From NCBI GenBank assembly GCA_019634735.1, contig JAHCAT010000013.1, positions 62,001 through 126,000 on the forward strand: 64,000 bases of DNA, read 5' to 3'. Position numbers and translations under genes: made by a program. This stretch comes from Lysobacterales bacterium (lineage in GTDB: Bacteria > Pseudomonadota > Gammaproteobacteria > Xanthomonadales > UBA2363). How positions within the stretch are numbered: the first letter of the stretch is position 1; each line of letters starts with the position of its first letter. Shown one piece after another: positions 21,448 to 31,720 of this stretch. The notes under the pieces are model-generated. The model saw only the letters and a program-made list of their open reading frames with translations. It ran no database searches and had not been told where the DNA came from.

Positions 21448-22313
21448 TGTGTGCACCGTGGATCGTTCTGGTTCTGGGGATGGCAGAAGGTCAGGATGAC
21501 CTCGCGGTTGAAAACGCTTTCGAATCCTTCATAGGGTAACGGTTCGGCTGCCAAGACAGCTCTCTCGAGCAGTCCCCGGGCCAGCTCATCCGCATCGCAA
21601 GGACGGACCGCTGTCGCGCTGAGGATGGTCCCACCCCGAACCTGAACGATTCGCACGTCGCAGATCAGCGGGGCCGTATTGTCCGGAAGGCGCCACCGTT
21701 GATGGACGCTTCGGATGATGGATGCCAGATAGCGGGCCTCCAACCCATCGTCCTCGCCGCGCTGGCCGGCCTGGGCCGCCGCGGCAGCGGCAGCGGCCTC
21801 CCGCTCGGCCGCCTCGCGCGCCGCGGCCTCGGCGGCGGCGCGCTCCGCGGCCTCGCGCTGCTGCTGTTTGCGTTGCTCGCGCTCGCGCTGCTGCTGCTGT
21901 TCGCGCTCCCGGCGCTGCTGCTCCTCGGCACGCTGGCGCTCCTGTTCCTCCAGCAGCACCTGCTCGGCGCGGCGTCGGCGCTCCTCCTGCTCGCGCGCCT
22001 CCTCTTCGGCGCGCAGCAGCGCCTGCTGGTCGATGCGCTGCTGGTCGACGGTGTCGTCGGCCTGCAAATCCGTCGGCGGCTCGGGCTGCTGGGGCGGCGG
22101 CGGCGGCGGTGCCGGGCGCGGTGCCGGGCGCGGCGGCGCCGGCGGCGCCAGCGCGGCGAGGTCGACGAACACCGCCTCGATCGGCTCGCCGGCCGCGCGC
22201 AGCGGCTTGCCCGACTGCCACCAGAACAGCCCGCTGAAGGCCATCAGCAGCACCAGCACATGCACCAGCAGGGCGTAGACGACCGCCTTGACCGTGTCGG
22301 CCCGGGTCTCCAT
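21444..22313 (-). CDS. tolA: Cell envelope protein TolA
   Basis: 289 residues: an N-terminal membrane anchor (about 10-32), a proline-rich stretch (PAPRPAPPPPPPQQPEPP), a long Arg/Glu/Gln/Ala-rich coiled coil of about 90 residues that spans the periplasm, and a C-terminal TolA-III-like domain with two cysteines. The coding strand is strongly skewed in composition over the helix. It starts eight bp after tolR. TolA uses the proton-motive force through TolQR to pull Pal at the septum. Confidence 0.93.
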   Translation of the reverse strand: METRADTVKAVVYALLVHVLVLLMAFSGLFWWQSGKPLRAAGEPIEAVFVDLAALAPPAPPRPAPRPAPPPPPPQQPEPPTDLQADDTVDQQRIDQQALLRAEEEAREQEERRRRAEQVLLEEQERQRAEEQQRREREQQQQREREQRKQQQREAAERAAAEAAAREAAEREAAAAAAAAQAGQRGEDDGLEARYLASIIRSVHQRWRLPDNTAPLICDVRIVQVRGGTILSATAVRPCDADELARGLLERAVLAAEPLPYEGFESVFNREVILTFCHPQNQNDPRCTQ

Positions 22314-22321
22314 CCGCGTCC

Positions 22322-22759
22322 TCAGTTGCCCGCCGGGGTGGTGGGGTTCGGCTGGCTCATCAGGCCGACCTTGCCGACCTCGGCCTGCTGCAGCAGCACC
22401 AGCGCCTGGTAGACCTGCTGGTAGTCGACCCGGCCGTCGCCGCCGACCAGCACCGGCACCTGCGGGTTGTTGCGCACGAAGGCGCCGACCTTGGCGACCA
22501 GGGTCTGCGCGTCGACCGCCTCGCGCGCCTCGCCGCCCAGGGTCAGGAAGATCGCCCCGGCCTGGTCGACGGTGACCAGCACCGGCTCGCTGTCGACGTT
22601 GAGCGAGCGCGCGTCCGAGCGCGGCAGCTCGATGTCGACGCCCAGGTTCAACAGGGGCGCGGTGATCATGAAGATGATGAGCAGGACCAGGGTGACGTCG
22701 ATGTAGGGGACGACGTTGATCTCGGCCTTGAGTTTGCGGCGCTGGCGGCGGGCGGCCAT
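22322..22759 (-). CDS. tolR: Tol-Pal system proton channel subunit TolR
   Basis: A 145-residue ExbD/TolR protein. It has a basic cytoplasmic start (AARRQRRKLK), one membrane helix beginning at about 17 that holds the essential aspartate (Asp21 in PYIDVTLVLL), then a periplasmic domain. It starts 10 bp after tolQ. Confidence 0.95.
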   Translation of the reverse strand: MAARRQRRKLKAEINVVPYIDVTLVLLIIFMITAPLLNLGVDIELPRSDARSLNVDSEPVLVTVDQAGAIFLTLGGEAREAVDAQTLVAKVGAFVRNNPQVPVLVGGDGRVDYQQVYQALVLLQQAEVGKVGLMSQPNPTTPAGN

Positions 22760-22769
22760 GGCAGGGTCC

Positions 22770-23456
22770 TCAGGCGGCGTCGCCGGCGTGCGCCTGGCGC
22801 TGCAGGATGGTCGAGAACTCGTCCTGGAAGGTCTCGTAGCGGCTGTTGATGCGCTCGACCTTGTTCTGGTAGCGGTTGTAGGCGATCACCGCGGGGATCG
22901 CCGCGAACAGGCCCATGGCGGTGGCGATCAGCGCCTCGGTGATGCCCGGCGCGACCATGGCGATGGTCGCCTCGCGGACATTGGCCAGGCCGTGGAAGGC
23001 GATCATGATGCCCCACACGGTGCCGAACAGGCCGACGTACGGGCTGGTCGAGCCGACCGTCGCCAGGAACTCGAGGTTCTGCTCCAGGCGGTCGACCTCA
23101 CGGGTGACCGCGGCGCGCATGGCGTGCTGGGCGCCCTCGACGGTGGTGCGCGGGTCGGCGAACTTGCGCTGCCGCTGCCGCGCGAACTCGCGGAATCCGG
23201 CCTCGAAGATGCCGGCCATGCCGGTCGCCTCGCCCTGCTCGGCACCGACCTCGCGGAACAGGGCGGCCAGGTCGACGCCGGACCAGAAGCGCGATTCGAA
23301 GGCCTCGGCCTCCTCGCTGGCGCGGGTGAGGATGGCGCGCTTGCGGAAGATCACCACCCAGGAGGCGATCGAGGCCAGCAGCAGCAGGGCCATCACCACC
23401 TTGACCGGGATGCTGGCCTCGAGGATCAGTTGCAGGAGGTCGAGATCGTTGCTCAT
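22770..23456 (-). CDS. tolQ: Tol-Pal system proton channel subunit TolQ
   Basis: A 228-residue MotA/TolQ/ExbB family protein with three membrane helices (about 15-40, 130-160, 170-200). The conserved TVGSTSPYVGLFGTVWGIM and EALIATAMGLFAAIPAVIAYN segments line the channel. It overlaps ybgC by four bases (ATGA). Confidence 0.95.
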   Translation of the reverse strand: MSNDLDLLQLILEASIPVKVVMALLLLASIASWVVIFRKRAILTRASEEAEAFESRFWSGVDLAALFREVGAEQGEATGMAGIFEAGFREFARQRQRKFADPRTTVEGAQHAMRAAVTREVDRLEQNLEFLATVGSTSPYVGLFGTVWGIMIAFHGLANVREATIAMVAPGITEALIATAMGLFAAIPAVIAYNRYQNKVERINSRYETFQDEFSTILQRQAHAGDAA

Positions 23457-23916
23457 GCGGAGAGGGTCTCAAGCAGGGTGTCGGGGATGGCGACGGGCCG
23501 GAAATCGGGGACGCGCACGCAGGCGACGCGGACGCTGGCGGAACACAGCAGGACGCCGTCGGCGGCGCGGACGATGCGCTGGACGCCCTTCATGCTGGCG
23601 CGACGGGCCTCGCGGACCTCGAAACCGACCTCGAGCAGGTCGTCCAGGCGTGCCGGCGCCAGCCAGTCGACCGCCATCGAGCGCACCGCGAAGGCGATCG
23701 CATGCTGCGCCAGCAGGGTCTGCTGGTCCAGGCCGCGGCTGCGCAGCCACTCGGTGCGGCAGCGCTCGAAGAAGCGCAGGTAGCCGGCGTGGTAGACGAC
23801 GCCGCCGGTGTCGGTGTCCTCGAAATAGACCCGCACAGGCCAGCGGAAGGCCCCCGGCCGGCCAGCGTCGGACGGGCCGGCGGAAGGGGCCGCCGGCTGG
23901 GGGTGCGCGCTGTCGG

Positions 23917-23920
<4 letters not shown>
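23453..23920 (-). CDS. ybgC: Tol-Pal associated acyl-CoA thioesterase
   Basis: A 155-residue hot-dog thioesterase. [18 protein letters not shown] carries the catalytic aspartate of the YbgC family. The first 27 residues are a Pro/Ala-rich extension longer than in E. coli. The ATG at 23920 overlaps the ruvB stop (ATGA), which fixes the start; a long in-frame extension through ruvB is a shadow. Confidence 0.93.
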
Positions 23921-24978
<1,058 letters not shown>

Positions 24979-25170
24979 GGGCAGGCGGGTGGCGGGGCTC
25001 GCTGGGTGGTCTAGGTGACCCCTTCAACGTGCCGGGGCCGGCCAGGGGGTCGGACGGGACGCATTATCAACCAGCCACGGCCGCCGTGCCGGCCGGCCAC
25101 CACCCCGCACCGCCGCTCCCGCGCGCCCGTACGGGCGCCCCGATGACCGGGAACGTCCCGCTACCGCGGG

Positions 25171-25280
25171 CAGCCTCGGCCAGCGCGCGCCGTCGGGCCG
25201 GCAACGATGCGGATCATGGCCAGCCCCGGCCCTCTCCCCCGGCCCCTCTCCCAGAGGGAGAGGGGAGCAGAGCGCGCTCC
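25171..25280. repeat. Family A fragment: linker plus hairpin arm B
   Basis: It contains the conserved linker GGCAACGATGCGGATCATGG and then arm B, with CCCCTCTCCC pairing across AGA with GGGAGAGGGG. The AGCAGAGCGCGCTCC block leads directly into the heptamer array at 25281. Left and right termini of the element are absent. Confidence 0.7.
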
Positions 25281-25455
25281 GCTTCTCGCTTCCCGCTTCC
25301 CGCTTCCCGAGTCCCGGGTCCCGCGTCCCGGGTCCCGGGTCCCGAGTCCCGGGTCCCGAGTCCCGGGTCCCGAGTCCCGAGTCCCGAGTCCCGAGTCCCG
25401 AGTCCCGAGTCCCGAGTCCCGAGTCCCGAGTCCCGGGTCCCGGGTCCCGAGTCCC
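25281..25455. repeat. Heptamer array, 25 units of 7 bp
   Basis: Exactly 175 bp of period-7 sequence. It runs GCTTCTC, GCTTCCC x3, then a mixture of GAGTCCC, GGGTCCC and one GCGTCCC, with a homogeneous run of GAGTCCC in the second half. Positions 5-7 (CCC) hardly vary while positions 2-3 switch between CT, AG, GG and CG. The array is non-coding and lies between ruvA and ruvB. Confidence 0.9.
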
Positions 25456-25629
25456 GGATTGGCCGCGGCACCGCACTTCTCCCCTCCCCCGCCCTGCGGG
25501 GGAGGGGCGGGGGAGAGGGCCGCCCCGGCCAGCGCGCGCCGCCGGGCCGGCAACGATGCAGATCATGGCAAGTGCCGGCCCTCTCCCCCGGCCCCTCTCC
25601 CAGAGGGAGAGGGGAGCAGAGCGCGCTCC
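25456..25629. repeat. Family A fragment: arm A, linker and arm B
   Basis: It begins with GGATTGG, a remnant of the left terminus. It then has arm A (CTCCCCTCCCCCGC pairing with GCGGGGGAGGGG), the conserved linker near 25550 and arm B, in the same order and orientation as the complete element at 6711. It leads into a second heptamer array. Confidence 0.75.
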
Positions 25630-25734
25630 GCTTCTCGCTTCCCGCTTCCCGCTTCCCGCTTCCCGCTTCCCGCTTCCCGAGTCCCGCTTCCAGAGTCCCG
25701 CTTCCAGAGTCCCGAGTCCCGAGTCCCGAGTCCC
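25630..25734. repeat. Heptamer array, 15 units of 7 bp
   Basis: 105 bp: GCTTCTC, GCTTCCC x6, then GAGTCCC alternating with GCTTCCA, ending in four GAGTCCC. The last unit ends ten bases before the ruvA stop codon, so on the transcript it is the immediate 3' flank of ruvA. Confidence 0.9.
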
Positions 25735-25744
25735 GGCAACCCAC

Positions 25745-26347
25745 TCACGCCTTCAACGCCGCCTTCAGCGCCTTCCTGATGATGGCCTCGGCGTCGTCGC
25801 CCTCGACGGCGGCCTGGCGGGCCATGCGCAGGGCGTCGGGTGGCTTGTAGCCAAGGGCCTGCAGGGCGGCGGCGGCCTCGGACTGCGGGTCCAGCGGTAC
25901 TGCGCCGGAGGCGCCGGACAGGCGGGTACCGCCACCCAGCACCAGATCGGCAGCCTTGTCGCGCAACTCGACCAGGATGCGCTCGGCGGTCTTCTTGCCG
26001 ATGCCGGGCACCCGCACCAGGGCAGCAGGGTCGCCGGCCTGGACCAGGGCCGCGAAGGCCTCGACGCTGACGCCGGAGAGAATCGCCAGCGCCGTCTTGG
26101 CGCCCACGCCATTGACCTTGAGCAGGGTGCGGAACAGGCCGCGTTCGGCCTCGCGGTGGAAGCCGTACAGCGCCACGGCGTCCTCCTTCACCGCGTAGTG
26201 TGTGACCAGGGTGACGCTGCGGCCGGTCTCGGGCAGCTCGTAGAAGGTCGACATCGGGCATTCCAGCTCGTAGCCGACGCCGCCCACGTCGAGCAGCAGC
26301 CAGGGCGGCTGCTTGCCGATCAGCGTGCCGTGCAGTCGTCCGATCAT
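25745..26347 (-). CDS. ruvA: Holliday junction DNA-binding protein RuvA
   Basis: 200 residues: an N-terminal OB-fold ([13 protein letters not shown]...[11 protein letters not shown]), two helix-hairpin-helix motifs ([16 protein letters not shown] and [16 protein letters not shown]) and a C-terminal RuvB-binding domain ([20 protein letters not shown]). It tetramerises on the four-way junction. The start ATG at 26347 lies 345 bp after the ruvC stop; part of that gap is a family B element. Confidence 0.96.
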   Translation of the reverse strand: MIGRLHGTLIGKQPPWLLLDVGGVGYELECPMSTFYELPETGRSVTLVTHYAVKEDAVALYGFHREAERGLFRTLLKVNGVGAKTALAILSGVSVEAFAALVQAGDPAALVRVPGIGKKTAERILVELRDKAADLVLGGGTRLSGASGAVPLDPQSEAAAALQALGYKPPDALRMARQAAVEGDDAEAIIRKALKAALKA

Positions 26348-26393
26348 TCAGGTCCTCGGGTTGTCGTTGGGTGATTCGATCCGGTCATCCTAA

Positions 26394-26569
26394 CCCGGAC
26401 ATTTCGTGAGGACGCGTAGCCAGACCGTCGGGATCGCATCGTGGTGCGGGCAGCGGACCGTTGCACAATGAAGGTGTAGCCGACACCACGTCGAACCGGC
26501 CAACGGGAGCAGACCGCGCCACGGCGCGAAGATCGGCGGCCGCAGTAGCGGCGTCGTGAAATGTCCGGG
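26394..26569 (-). mobile_element. Family B inverted-repeat element, 176 bp, between ruvC and ruvA
   Basis: The ends are a perfect 12-bp inverted repeat: CCCGGACATTTC at 26394-26405 and GAAATGTCCGGG at 26558-26569. The interior is not hairpin-dominated, unlike family A. Read on the minus strand it is an open frame containing DPDGLATRPHEMSGL. The copy inside the glycosyltransferase gene (63183-63357) shares the 16-bp GCGATCCCGACGGTCT and the GCGGCCGCAG block. It encodes no transposase. Confidence 0.75.
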
Positions 26570-26692
26570 CCAAGGCCTGGATGGCGCGAGTGGCCTCCGC
26601 CACGGCGCCGGGTCGGACCGGCGACACGTCGTCGCGGCCACAGTGCGCACCGGTCGGGTGGGCGCCCGAAAAGGGCGGCCGGTCGTCGCCGC

Positions 26693-27205
26693 TCAGCGGC
26701 CGCGCCGCCAGCTGCTGCGTGCCAGGCCGGTGCGGCCCAGGGTGGCGCGGGTATGGGCGTGGGTAAGGGCGATCGCCAGGGCATCGGCGGCGTCGGCCTG
26801 CAGCGGCCCGGACAGCCCGAGCAGCATGGCGACCATGTGCTGCACCTGACCCTTGGCCGCAGCGCCCCGACCGACCACGGCCTGCTTGACCTCGCCCGCG
26901 GCATACTCGTGCACGGCAAGGTCGCGCAGCACCACGGCGCAGATCGCCGCGCCGCGCGCCTGGCCCAGCTTCAGCGCCGACTCCGCGTTGTTGCCTTTCA
27001 CGAACACCTTCTCGATGGCGACCTGCTGCGGCTGCCAGCGGTCGATGGCGGCACCGACATCGTCCAGCACCTGACGCAGGCGGTCGGCGAAGGTCTCGTT
27101 GTCGAGCAGGCCGATGGTCTGGTGGTGGACATGCGTGCTGCGCCCGGCGGCGTCGACGTCGATCACACCGATACCGGTGCGCTGGCTGCCGGGATCGATG
27201 CCCAT
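26693..27205 (-). CDS. ruvC: Crossover junction endodeoxyribonuclease RuvC
   Basis: 170 residues from ATG 27205 ([10 protein letters not shown]). Catalytic acids: Asp4, Glu65 in VAIEKVF, and Asp138/Asp141 in ADAADALA, equivalent to the E. coli D7/E66/D138/D141 set. The usual family start is about three residues longer (MRILGIDPG); here the bases upstream encode ATRI without an initiator, so the N-terminus is slightly short. The frame is open to 27394 but only through the GGGGACC heptamers. It resolves Holliday junctions with RuvAB. Confidence 0.93.
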   Translation of the reverse strand: MGIDPGSQRTGIGVIDVDAAGRSTHVHHQTIGLLDNETFADRLRQVLDDVGAAIDRWQPQQVAIEKVFVKGNNAESALKLGQARGAAICAVVLRDLAVHEYAAGEVKQAVVGRGAAAKGQVQHMVAMLLGLSGPLQADAADALAIALTHAHTRATLGRTGLARSSWRRGR

Positions 27206-27247
27206 GATGCGCGTTGCGCCTGTGCGCCCCGCCGGGGTGCCCCTGTC

Positions 27248-27275
27248 GGGGACCGGGGACCGGGGACCGGGGACC
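27248..27275. repeat. Four GGGGACC heptamers just upstream of ruvC
   Basis: Four perfect tandem heptamers. They are the reverse complement of the GGTCCCC word found in the array 150 bp away, so the yebC-ruvC gap holds heptamers in both orientations. The array ends 43 bp before the ruvC ATG, in its 5' flank. Confidence 0.85.
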
Positions 27276-27429
27276 GGCAAAGCAGCCGAAGATACCCCGA
27301 CATCGTCGCCCAGCACCGCCGGTTCCGCCGGATCGCCTGCCCGAGAGGGTTTCCCGACGCCTGCCACCTGCCCGGATCGCCTTCTCACCCCCATTCCCTC
27401 ACCCCGTCCTGCTCCTGGCCCCCGCCCCG

Positions 27430-27668
27430 GGACTCGTGTCCCTTGCCCTGACTCCCTTGCCCTGACTCCCTTGCCCTGACTCCCTGGTCCTCGACTCCCC
27501 GGTCCCTGGTCCCTGGTCCCTGGTCCCTGGTCCCTGGTCCCTGGTCCCCGGTCCCTGGTCCCTGGTCCCCGGTCCCCGGTCCCTGGTCCCCGGTCCCTGG
27601 TCCCCGGTCCCTGGTCCCTGGTCCCCGGTCCCCGGTCCCCGGTCCCCGCTCCAAGAGTCCCGAGTCCC
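27430..27668. repeat. Long heptamer array between yebC and ruvC
   Basis: From 27430 there are four 14-bp double units (three perfect TGCCCTGACTCCCT), then from 27501 24 successive 7-mers to 27668: mostly GGTCCCT and GGTCCCC, one GCTCCAA and two GAGTCCC. The last unit stops four bases short of the yebC stop codon. No family A arm is attached here, unlike the other large arrays. Confidence 0.9.
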
Positions 27669-27672
27669 GGCT

Positions 27673-28413
27673 CTACTCATACGCATCCGCCGCCAGGTCG
27701 GCATTCGAATAGACCTCCTGGACATCGTCCAGGGACTCGAGGCGATCCAGCATCTTGGCGACCGCCTTGGCGTTGTCGCCCTCGACCGCGACGTCGTTGT
27801 CGGCACGCAGGGTGACCTCGGCCTCGTCGGGCTTCTGGCCGGCCGCAGTCATGGCGTCGCGCACCGCCTCGAAGGTCTCCGGCTGGGTCAGCACCTCGAT
27901 CGAACCGTCATCGGGGAACACCACGACATCGTCGGCGCCGGCATCCAGGGCCGCTTCCATCACCGCATCCTCCGAGCAGCCGGGGGCGAACGACAGCACG
28001 CCCAGCTTGCGGAACATGAAGGCCACCGAGCCGTCAGTGCCGAGGTTGCCGCCGTGCTTGCTGAAGGCGTGGCGGACGTCGGCCACGGTGCGGTTGCGGT
28101 TGTCGGTCAGGCAGTCGACGATCACGGCGACGCCGCCCGGTGCATAGCCCTCGAAGCGGATCTCCTCGTAGCTGACGCCCTCCAGCTCGCCGGTCGCCTT
28201 CTTGATGGCGCGCTCGATGTTGTCCTTGGGCATCGACGCCGCAGTGGCCTTGTCCATGGCCAGGCGCAGGCGCGGATTCATCGCCGGGTCGCCGCCACCC
28301 ATGCGGGCGGCGACATGGATCTCGCGCACCAGCTTGGTGAACTGGGCGCCGCGCAGGGCGTCCTGCTTGCCCTTGCGGTGCTGGATGTTGGCCCACTTGG
28401 AATGACCTGCCAT
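27673..28413 (-). CDS. yebC: YebC/PmpR family protein
   Basis: 246 residues with the invariant start [18 protein letters not shown], then [22 protein letters not shown] and [13 protein letters not shown]. The family was long annotated as transcriptional regulators; some members are now implicated in relieving ribosome stalling, for example at proline stretches. It is the first gene of the yebC-ruvCAB gene order. Confidence 0.95.
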   Translation of the reverse strand: MAGHSKWANIQHRKGKQDALRGAQFTKLVREIHVAARMGGGDPAMNPRLRLAMDKATAASMPKDNIERAIKKATGELEGVSYEEIRFEGYAPGGVAVIVDCLTDNRNRTVADVRHAFSKHGGNLGTDGSVAFMFRKLGVLSFAPGCSEDAVMEAALDAGADDVVVFPDDGSIEVLTQPETFEAVRDAMTAAGQKPDEAEVTLRADNDVAVEGDNAKAVAKMLDRLESLDDVQEVYSNADLAADAYE

Positions 28414-28576
28414 GGTCGCTGCGGCTCCTGTTGCGATGGTGGCTGAACATTTCTTGTTGAAAAACGGCCGTGCTGGTCGTTCTTCTCGCCCGTCCGGCGC
28501 AGGTCCGGACGCGCTCCCGTCGAATCAACTGCTTACGCGGCCGCTTCGCCGAGCGGCCATCCATGGCCGCAGCCAG

Positions 28577-28597
28577 CAGGCTGTTTTCAACAGCCTG
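28577..28597. other. Perfect hairpin between the hydrolase gene and yebC
   Basis: CAGGCTGTT (28577-28585) pairs with AACAGCCTG (28589-28597) around a 3-nt loop. There is no T-run on either side, so it is not a standard intrinsic terminator. It lies just past the end of the 28612 gene and upstream of yebC. It could be a factor-dependent terminator structure or a protein-binding palindrome. Confidence 0.5.
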
Positions 28598-28611
28598 TTA
28601 ACCGCGCGATT

Positions 28612-29268
28612 CTAACCGAGGCCGGAAGCCAGACCGTCGAGCGGGGCCGTTGGCAGGGCCTGCCCGGCCAGCCAGGTCGAGGCCAGCCCGGCCACCTGCG
28701 GCGACAGCAGCAGGCCGCTGTGGCTGGTGCGCAGCACGACATGGCCGGCCAGGCCAGGGTGCCGGGTCTCGGCCACCGCCACGGTGCCGTCGTGCGGTCC
28801 AGTCAGGCCTGGCACCAGGGCACCGAATCCCATCGGCAGGGAACCGGCGACCATGGCCACCGGCACCTGCCCGGGCAGCCCCTCTGCGCCCCGGCACAGC
28901 AGATCGCGGGCGCCGCCCAGGCTCCAGCGCAGGGAACGGCGCGCGGCCAGGGCGCGCGCCACCGCGCTGCCGGCCAGCGGCGTGCCCAGGCACAGGACCC
29001 GGCTGCCCGCTGGCAAGCCGTCCCGGCATGCCGCCTGCACCGCCAGCAGGCCGCCCAGGCTGTGGCCGACCAGGTGCACCGCGCTGCCATCCGCCAGGGT
29101 CGCCAGACGCCGGGCGATGCGGTCCAGTGCCCGCATCGGGGAGCCGGCCACGCTGGCGTAGTCGAGGCAGGCCACCGGATGGCCGCGGGCGCGCAGCCGC
29201 CGCGCCAGCAGCGCCAGCGTGAAGCCGCGCATCCAGATGCCGTGCAGGAGCAGGACCGGCGGGGACAT
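28612..29268 (-). CDS. Alpha/beta hydrolase, lipase-like
   Basis: 218 residues. PVLLLHGIWM at the start gives the oxyanion strand, and GHSLGG places the nucleophile at Ser70. A GPHDGTV segment and SHSGLLLSP near the C-terminus supply candidate Asp and His. The pattern fits the small PGAP1/lipase-like alpha/beta hydrolases. There is no signal peptide or lid domain. It is divergent from the oligopeptidase gene, with 241 bp between. Confidence 0.82.
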   Translation of the reverse strand: MSPPVLLLHGIWMRGFTLALLARRLRARGHPVACLDYASVAGSPMRALDRIARRLATLADGSAVHLVGHSLGGLLAVQAACRDGLPAGSRVLCLGTPLAGSAVARALAARRSLRWSLGGARDLLCRGAEGLPGQVPVAMVAGSLPMGFGALVPGLTGPHDGTVAVAETRHPGLAGHVVLRTSHSGLLLSPQVAGLASTWLAGQALPTAPLDGLASGLG

Positions 29269-29509
29269 GGCGGCAGTCTACGCCGCCTCGCGGCGCGCAG
29301 AGAACGGCCGTCTCCCCGCTGGCCCGCAGTCCGGGAAGACCCTTCCTGCCTTCATGATGCGGTGGACGCCGCGCCAGGTGCGCCCTGCGACAACTGGCCG
29401 CACCCCGGGCCGTGCTTCAATGTCGCCCCCCCTGCCCGCGCCCGGCGGCGGTTCCGGACCCCGGAACGGACCGCCCGCGACGGCTGCACTGCCCCTACGG
29501 AGCCCCCCG

Positions 29510-31720
29510 ATGACCCTGCTCGCCCCGACCTCTTTGCGCCTGCTGGCACCTGCCCTGGCATTGGTCCTGCTGGCCGCCTGCGGCAAGCCCGACACCGCCG
29601 CCCAGGGTGACCCGTCGGCAGCGGCCACGGTGGCGGCCGTCGCGCCGCTGACCGCCGCCGAGCCCGGCCTGCCGGCACCGCCGGTGGCCGAGGTCCGGCC
29701 GCACACGGTCGCCGCGCCGCACGGCGCGAGCCGCGAGGACGAGTACTACTGGCTGCGCGACGACAGCCGTGCCGACCCGGCCATGCTGGCTTACCTCGAG
29801 GCCGAGAACGCCTACACCGATGCCGTGATGGCGCCGCTGCAGCCGCTCCGGCAGCGCCTGTACGACGAGCTGGTCGGCCGCATCAAGCAGGACGACAGCT
29901 CGGTGCCCTACCGCTTCAAGGACTACTGGTACCAGACCCGTTTCGAGGAGGGCAAGGAGTACCCCATCCATGTCCGCCGCAAGGGCACCATGGAGGCGCC
30001 CGAAGAGATCATGCTGGACGTCAACGCGATGGCGCAGGGCATGAGCTTCTACCAGGTCGCCACCTGGGAGCTGAGCCCCGACCAGAAGCGCATCGCCTAT
30101 TTCGAGGACAGCGTCGGGCGCCGCCAGTACACGCTGCGCGTCAAGGACCTGGGCACGGGCGAAACGCTGCCCGTTGCGATCGGCGGCCTGTCCGCCGGCG
30201 CCGCCTGGTCGGCAGACGGCAGCACGATCTATTACGTCGAGAACGATCCGGTCACCCTTCTGACCCGGCGGGTGAAGGCGCACCGCCTTGGCAGCGATCC
30301 GGCCCAGGACCCCGTGGTCTACGAGGAGAGCGACGACAGCTTCTACATGGGCATCGGCCTGACCCGCTCCGAGCAGTACATCTGCATCTACCTGGCCAGC
30401 ACCGTCTCGAACGAGCAGCGATGCACACCGGCCGCCGCGCCCGGCGAATTCCGGGTACTGGCCCAACGGGAGCGCGATTTCAAGTACGGCGCCGACCATC
30501 TGCACGGTCGCTGGGTGATCCGCACCGACTGGAACGCCCAGAACTTCAAGCTGATGAGCGCGCCCGAGGACGCCTGGGACGATCGCAGCCGGTGGACCGA
30601 CCTGCTGCCGCACGACCCCGAGGTCTTCATCAGCGACGTGCAGCTGTTCGACGGATTCCTTGCCGTGGGCGAGCGCTCCGGCGGCCTGACCCGCATCCGC
30701 CTGCTGCGCGAGGGCCGCAATGCCGACCACGTGGCTGCCGACGAGAGTGCCTACACCATGGGCCTGTCCGGCAATGCCGAGCCCGGCACCGACTGGCTGC
30801 GCTACACCTACACCTCGCTGACCACGCCCGCCACCACCTACGAGCTGAACGTGGCTACCGGCGAGCGCCGTCTGCTGAAGGAACAGCCGGTGCTGGGCGG
30901 CTTCGACAAGGCCGCCTACGAAACCCACCGCCTGTGGGCGCCGGCCCGCGACGGCACGCGCATCCCGGTCTCGGTGGTGCACCGCAAGGGCCTGCCGATC
31001 GACGGCAGCGCGGCCCTGCTTCAGTACGGTTACGGATCCTACGGGTCGAGCTCAGATCCGCGCTTCAACGCCAACGCCGTCAGCCTGCTCGACCGCGGCA
31101 TGGTCTACGCCATCGCCCATGTGCGCGGTGGCCAGGAAATGGGCCGCCAGTGGTATGAGGACGGCAAGCTGCACAGCAAGATGAACACCTTCACCGACTT
31201 CGTCGACGTCACCGATTTCCTGGTGAAGGAGGGCTATGCCCACCCGCAGCGCGTCGCCGCCCTGGGCGGCAGCGCCGGCGGCCTGCTGATGGGCGCCATC
31301 GCCAACCTGGCGCCGGAGCGCTACCGGGTGCTGGTGTCGTTGGTGCCGTTCGTGGACGTGGTCACCACCATGCTGGACGCCAGCATCCCGCTGACCACCA
31401 ACGAATACGACGAGTGGGGCAACCCCGAGGACCCCGAGTTCTACCGAACCATGCTGGCCTACTCCCCGTACGATCAGCTCGAGGCCAAGGCCTACCCGGC
31501 CATGTTCATCGGCACCGGCCTGTGGGACAGCCAGGTGCAGTACTGGGAGCCGGCCAAGTATGTCGCCCGCCTGCGCGCGCGCAAGACCGACGACAACCTG
31601 GTGGTATTCCGCACCCAGATGGAGGCCGGCCACGGCGGCCGCAGCGGCCGATTCCAGCGCTTCCACGAGACCGCCGAGCAGTTCGCCTTCCTGCTCAACC
31701 AGCTGGCGGTTGCACCGTAA
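29510..31720 (+). CDS. Oligopeptidase B-like S9 prolyl-oligopeptidase, predicted lipoprotein
   Basis: 736 residues. The lipobox LLAAC puts the lipidated cysteine at 24. A propeller domain follows (about 75-480: YYWLRDD, SYEL-type blades, KDYWYQTRFEEGKEYP), then the catalytic alpha/beta domain with GGSAGG (Ser588), Asp673 in LWDSQ and His708 in AGHGG. This is the S9A oligopeptidase B (PtrB) plan, cleaving short peptides after basic residues. Lipidation implies a periplasmic location, as in other Xanthomonadales, rather than the cytoplasmic form of E. coli. The ATG at 29510 was chosen because it opens the lipoprotein signal. Confidence 0.9.
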   Translation: MTLLAPTSLRLLAPALALVLLAACGKPDTAAQGDPSAAATVAAVAPLTAAEPGLPAPPVAEVRPHTVAAPHGASREDEYYWLRDDSRADPAMLAYLEAENAYTDAVMAPLQPLRQRLYDELVGRIKQDDSSVPYRFKDYWYQTRFEEGKEYPIHVRRKGTMEAPEEIMLDVNAMAQGMSFYQVATWELSPDQKRIAYFEDSVGRRQYTLRVKDLGTGETLPVAIGGLSAGAAWSADGSTIYYVENDPVTLLTRRVKAHRLGSDPAQDPVVYEESDDSFYMGIGLTRSEQYICIYLASTVSNEQRCTPAAAPGEFRVLAQRERDFKYGADHLHGRWVIRTDWNAQNFKLMSAPEDAWDDRSRWTDLLPHDPEVFISDVQLFDGFLAVGERSGGLTRIRLLREGRNADHVAADESAYTMGLSGNAEPGTDWLRYTYTSLTTPATTYELNVATGERRLLKEQPVLGGFDKAAYETHRLWAPARDGTRIPVSVVHRKGLPIDGSAALLQYGYGSYGSSSDPRFNANAVSLLDRGMVYAIAHVRGGQEMGRQWYEDGKLHSKMNTFTDFVDVTDFLVKEGYAHPQRVAALGGSAGGLLMGAIANLAPERYRVLVSLVPFVDVVTTMLDASIPLTTNEYDEWGNPEDPEFYRTMLAYSPYDQLEAKAYPAMFIGTGLWDSQVQYWEPAKYVARLRARKTDDNLVVFRTQMEAGHGGRSGRFQRFHETAEQFAFLLNQLAVAP

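Noticed and set aside
25281..25734. CRISPR-like array
   Set aside because: The units are contiguous 7-mers with no spacers, and no cas gene is nearby. It is a microsatellite-type array.
28577..28597. Intrinsic terminator of the hydrolase gene
   Set aside because: The stem is perfect but no U-tract follows on either strand, so it is listed as a hairpin of unknown role.
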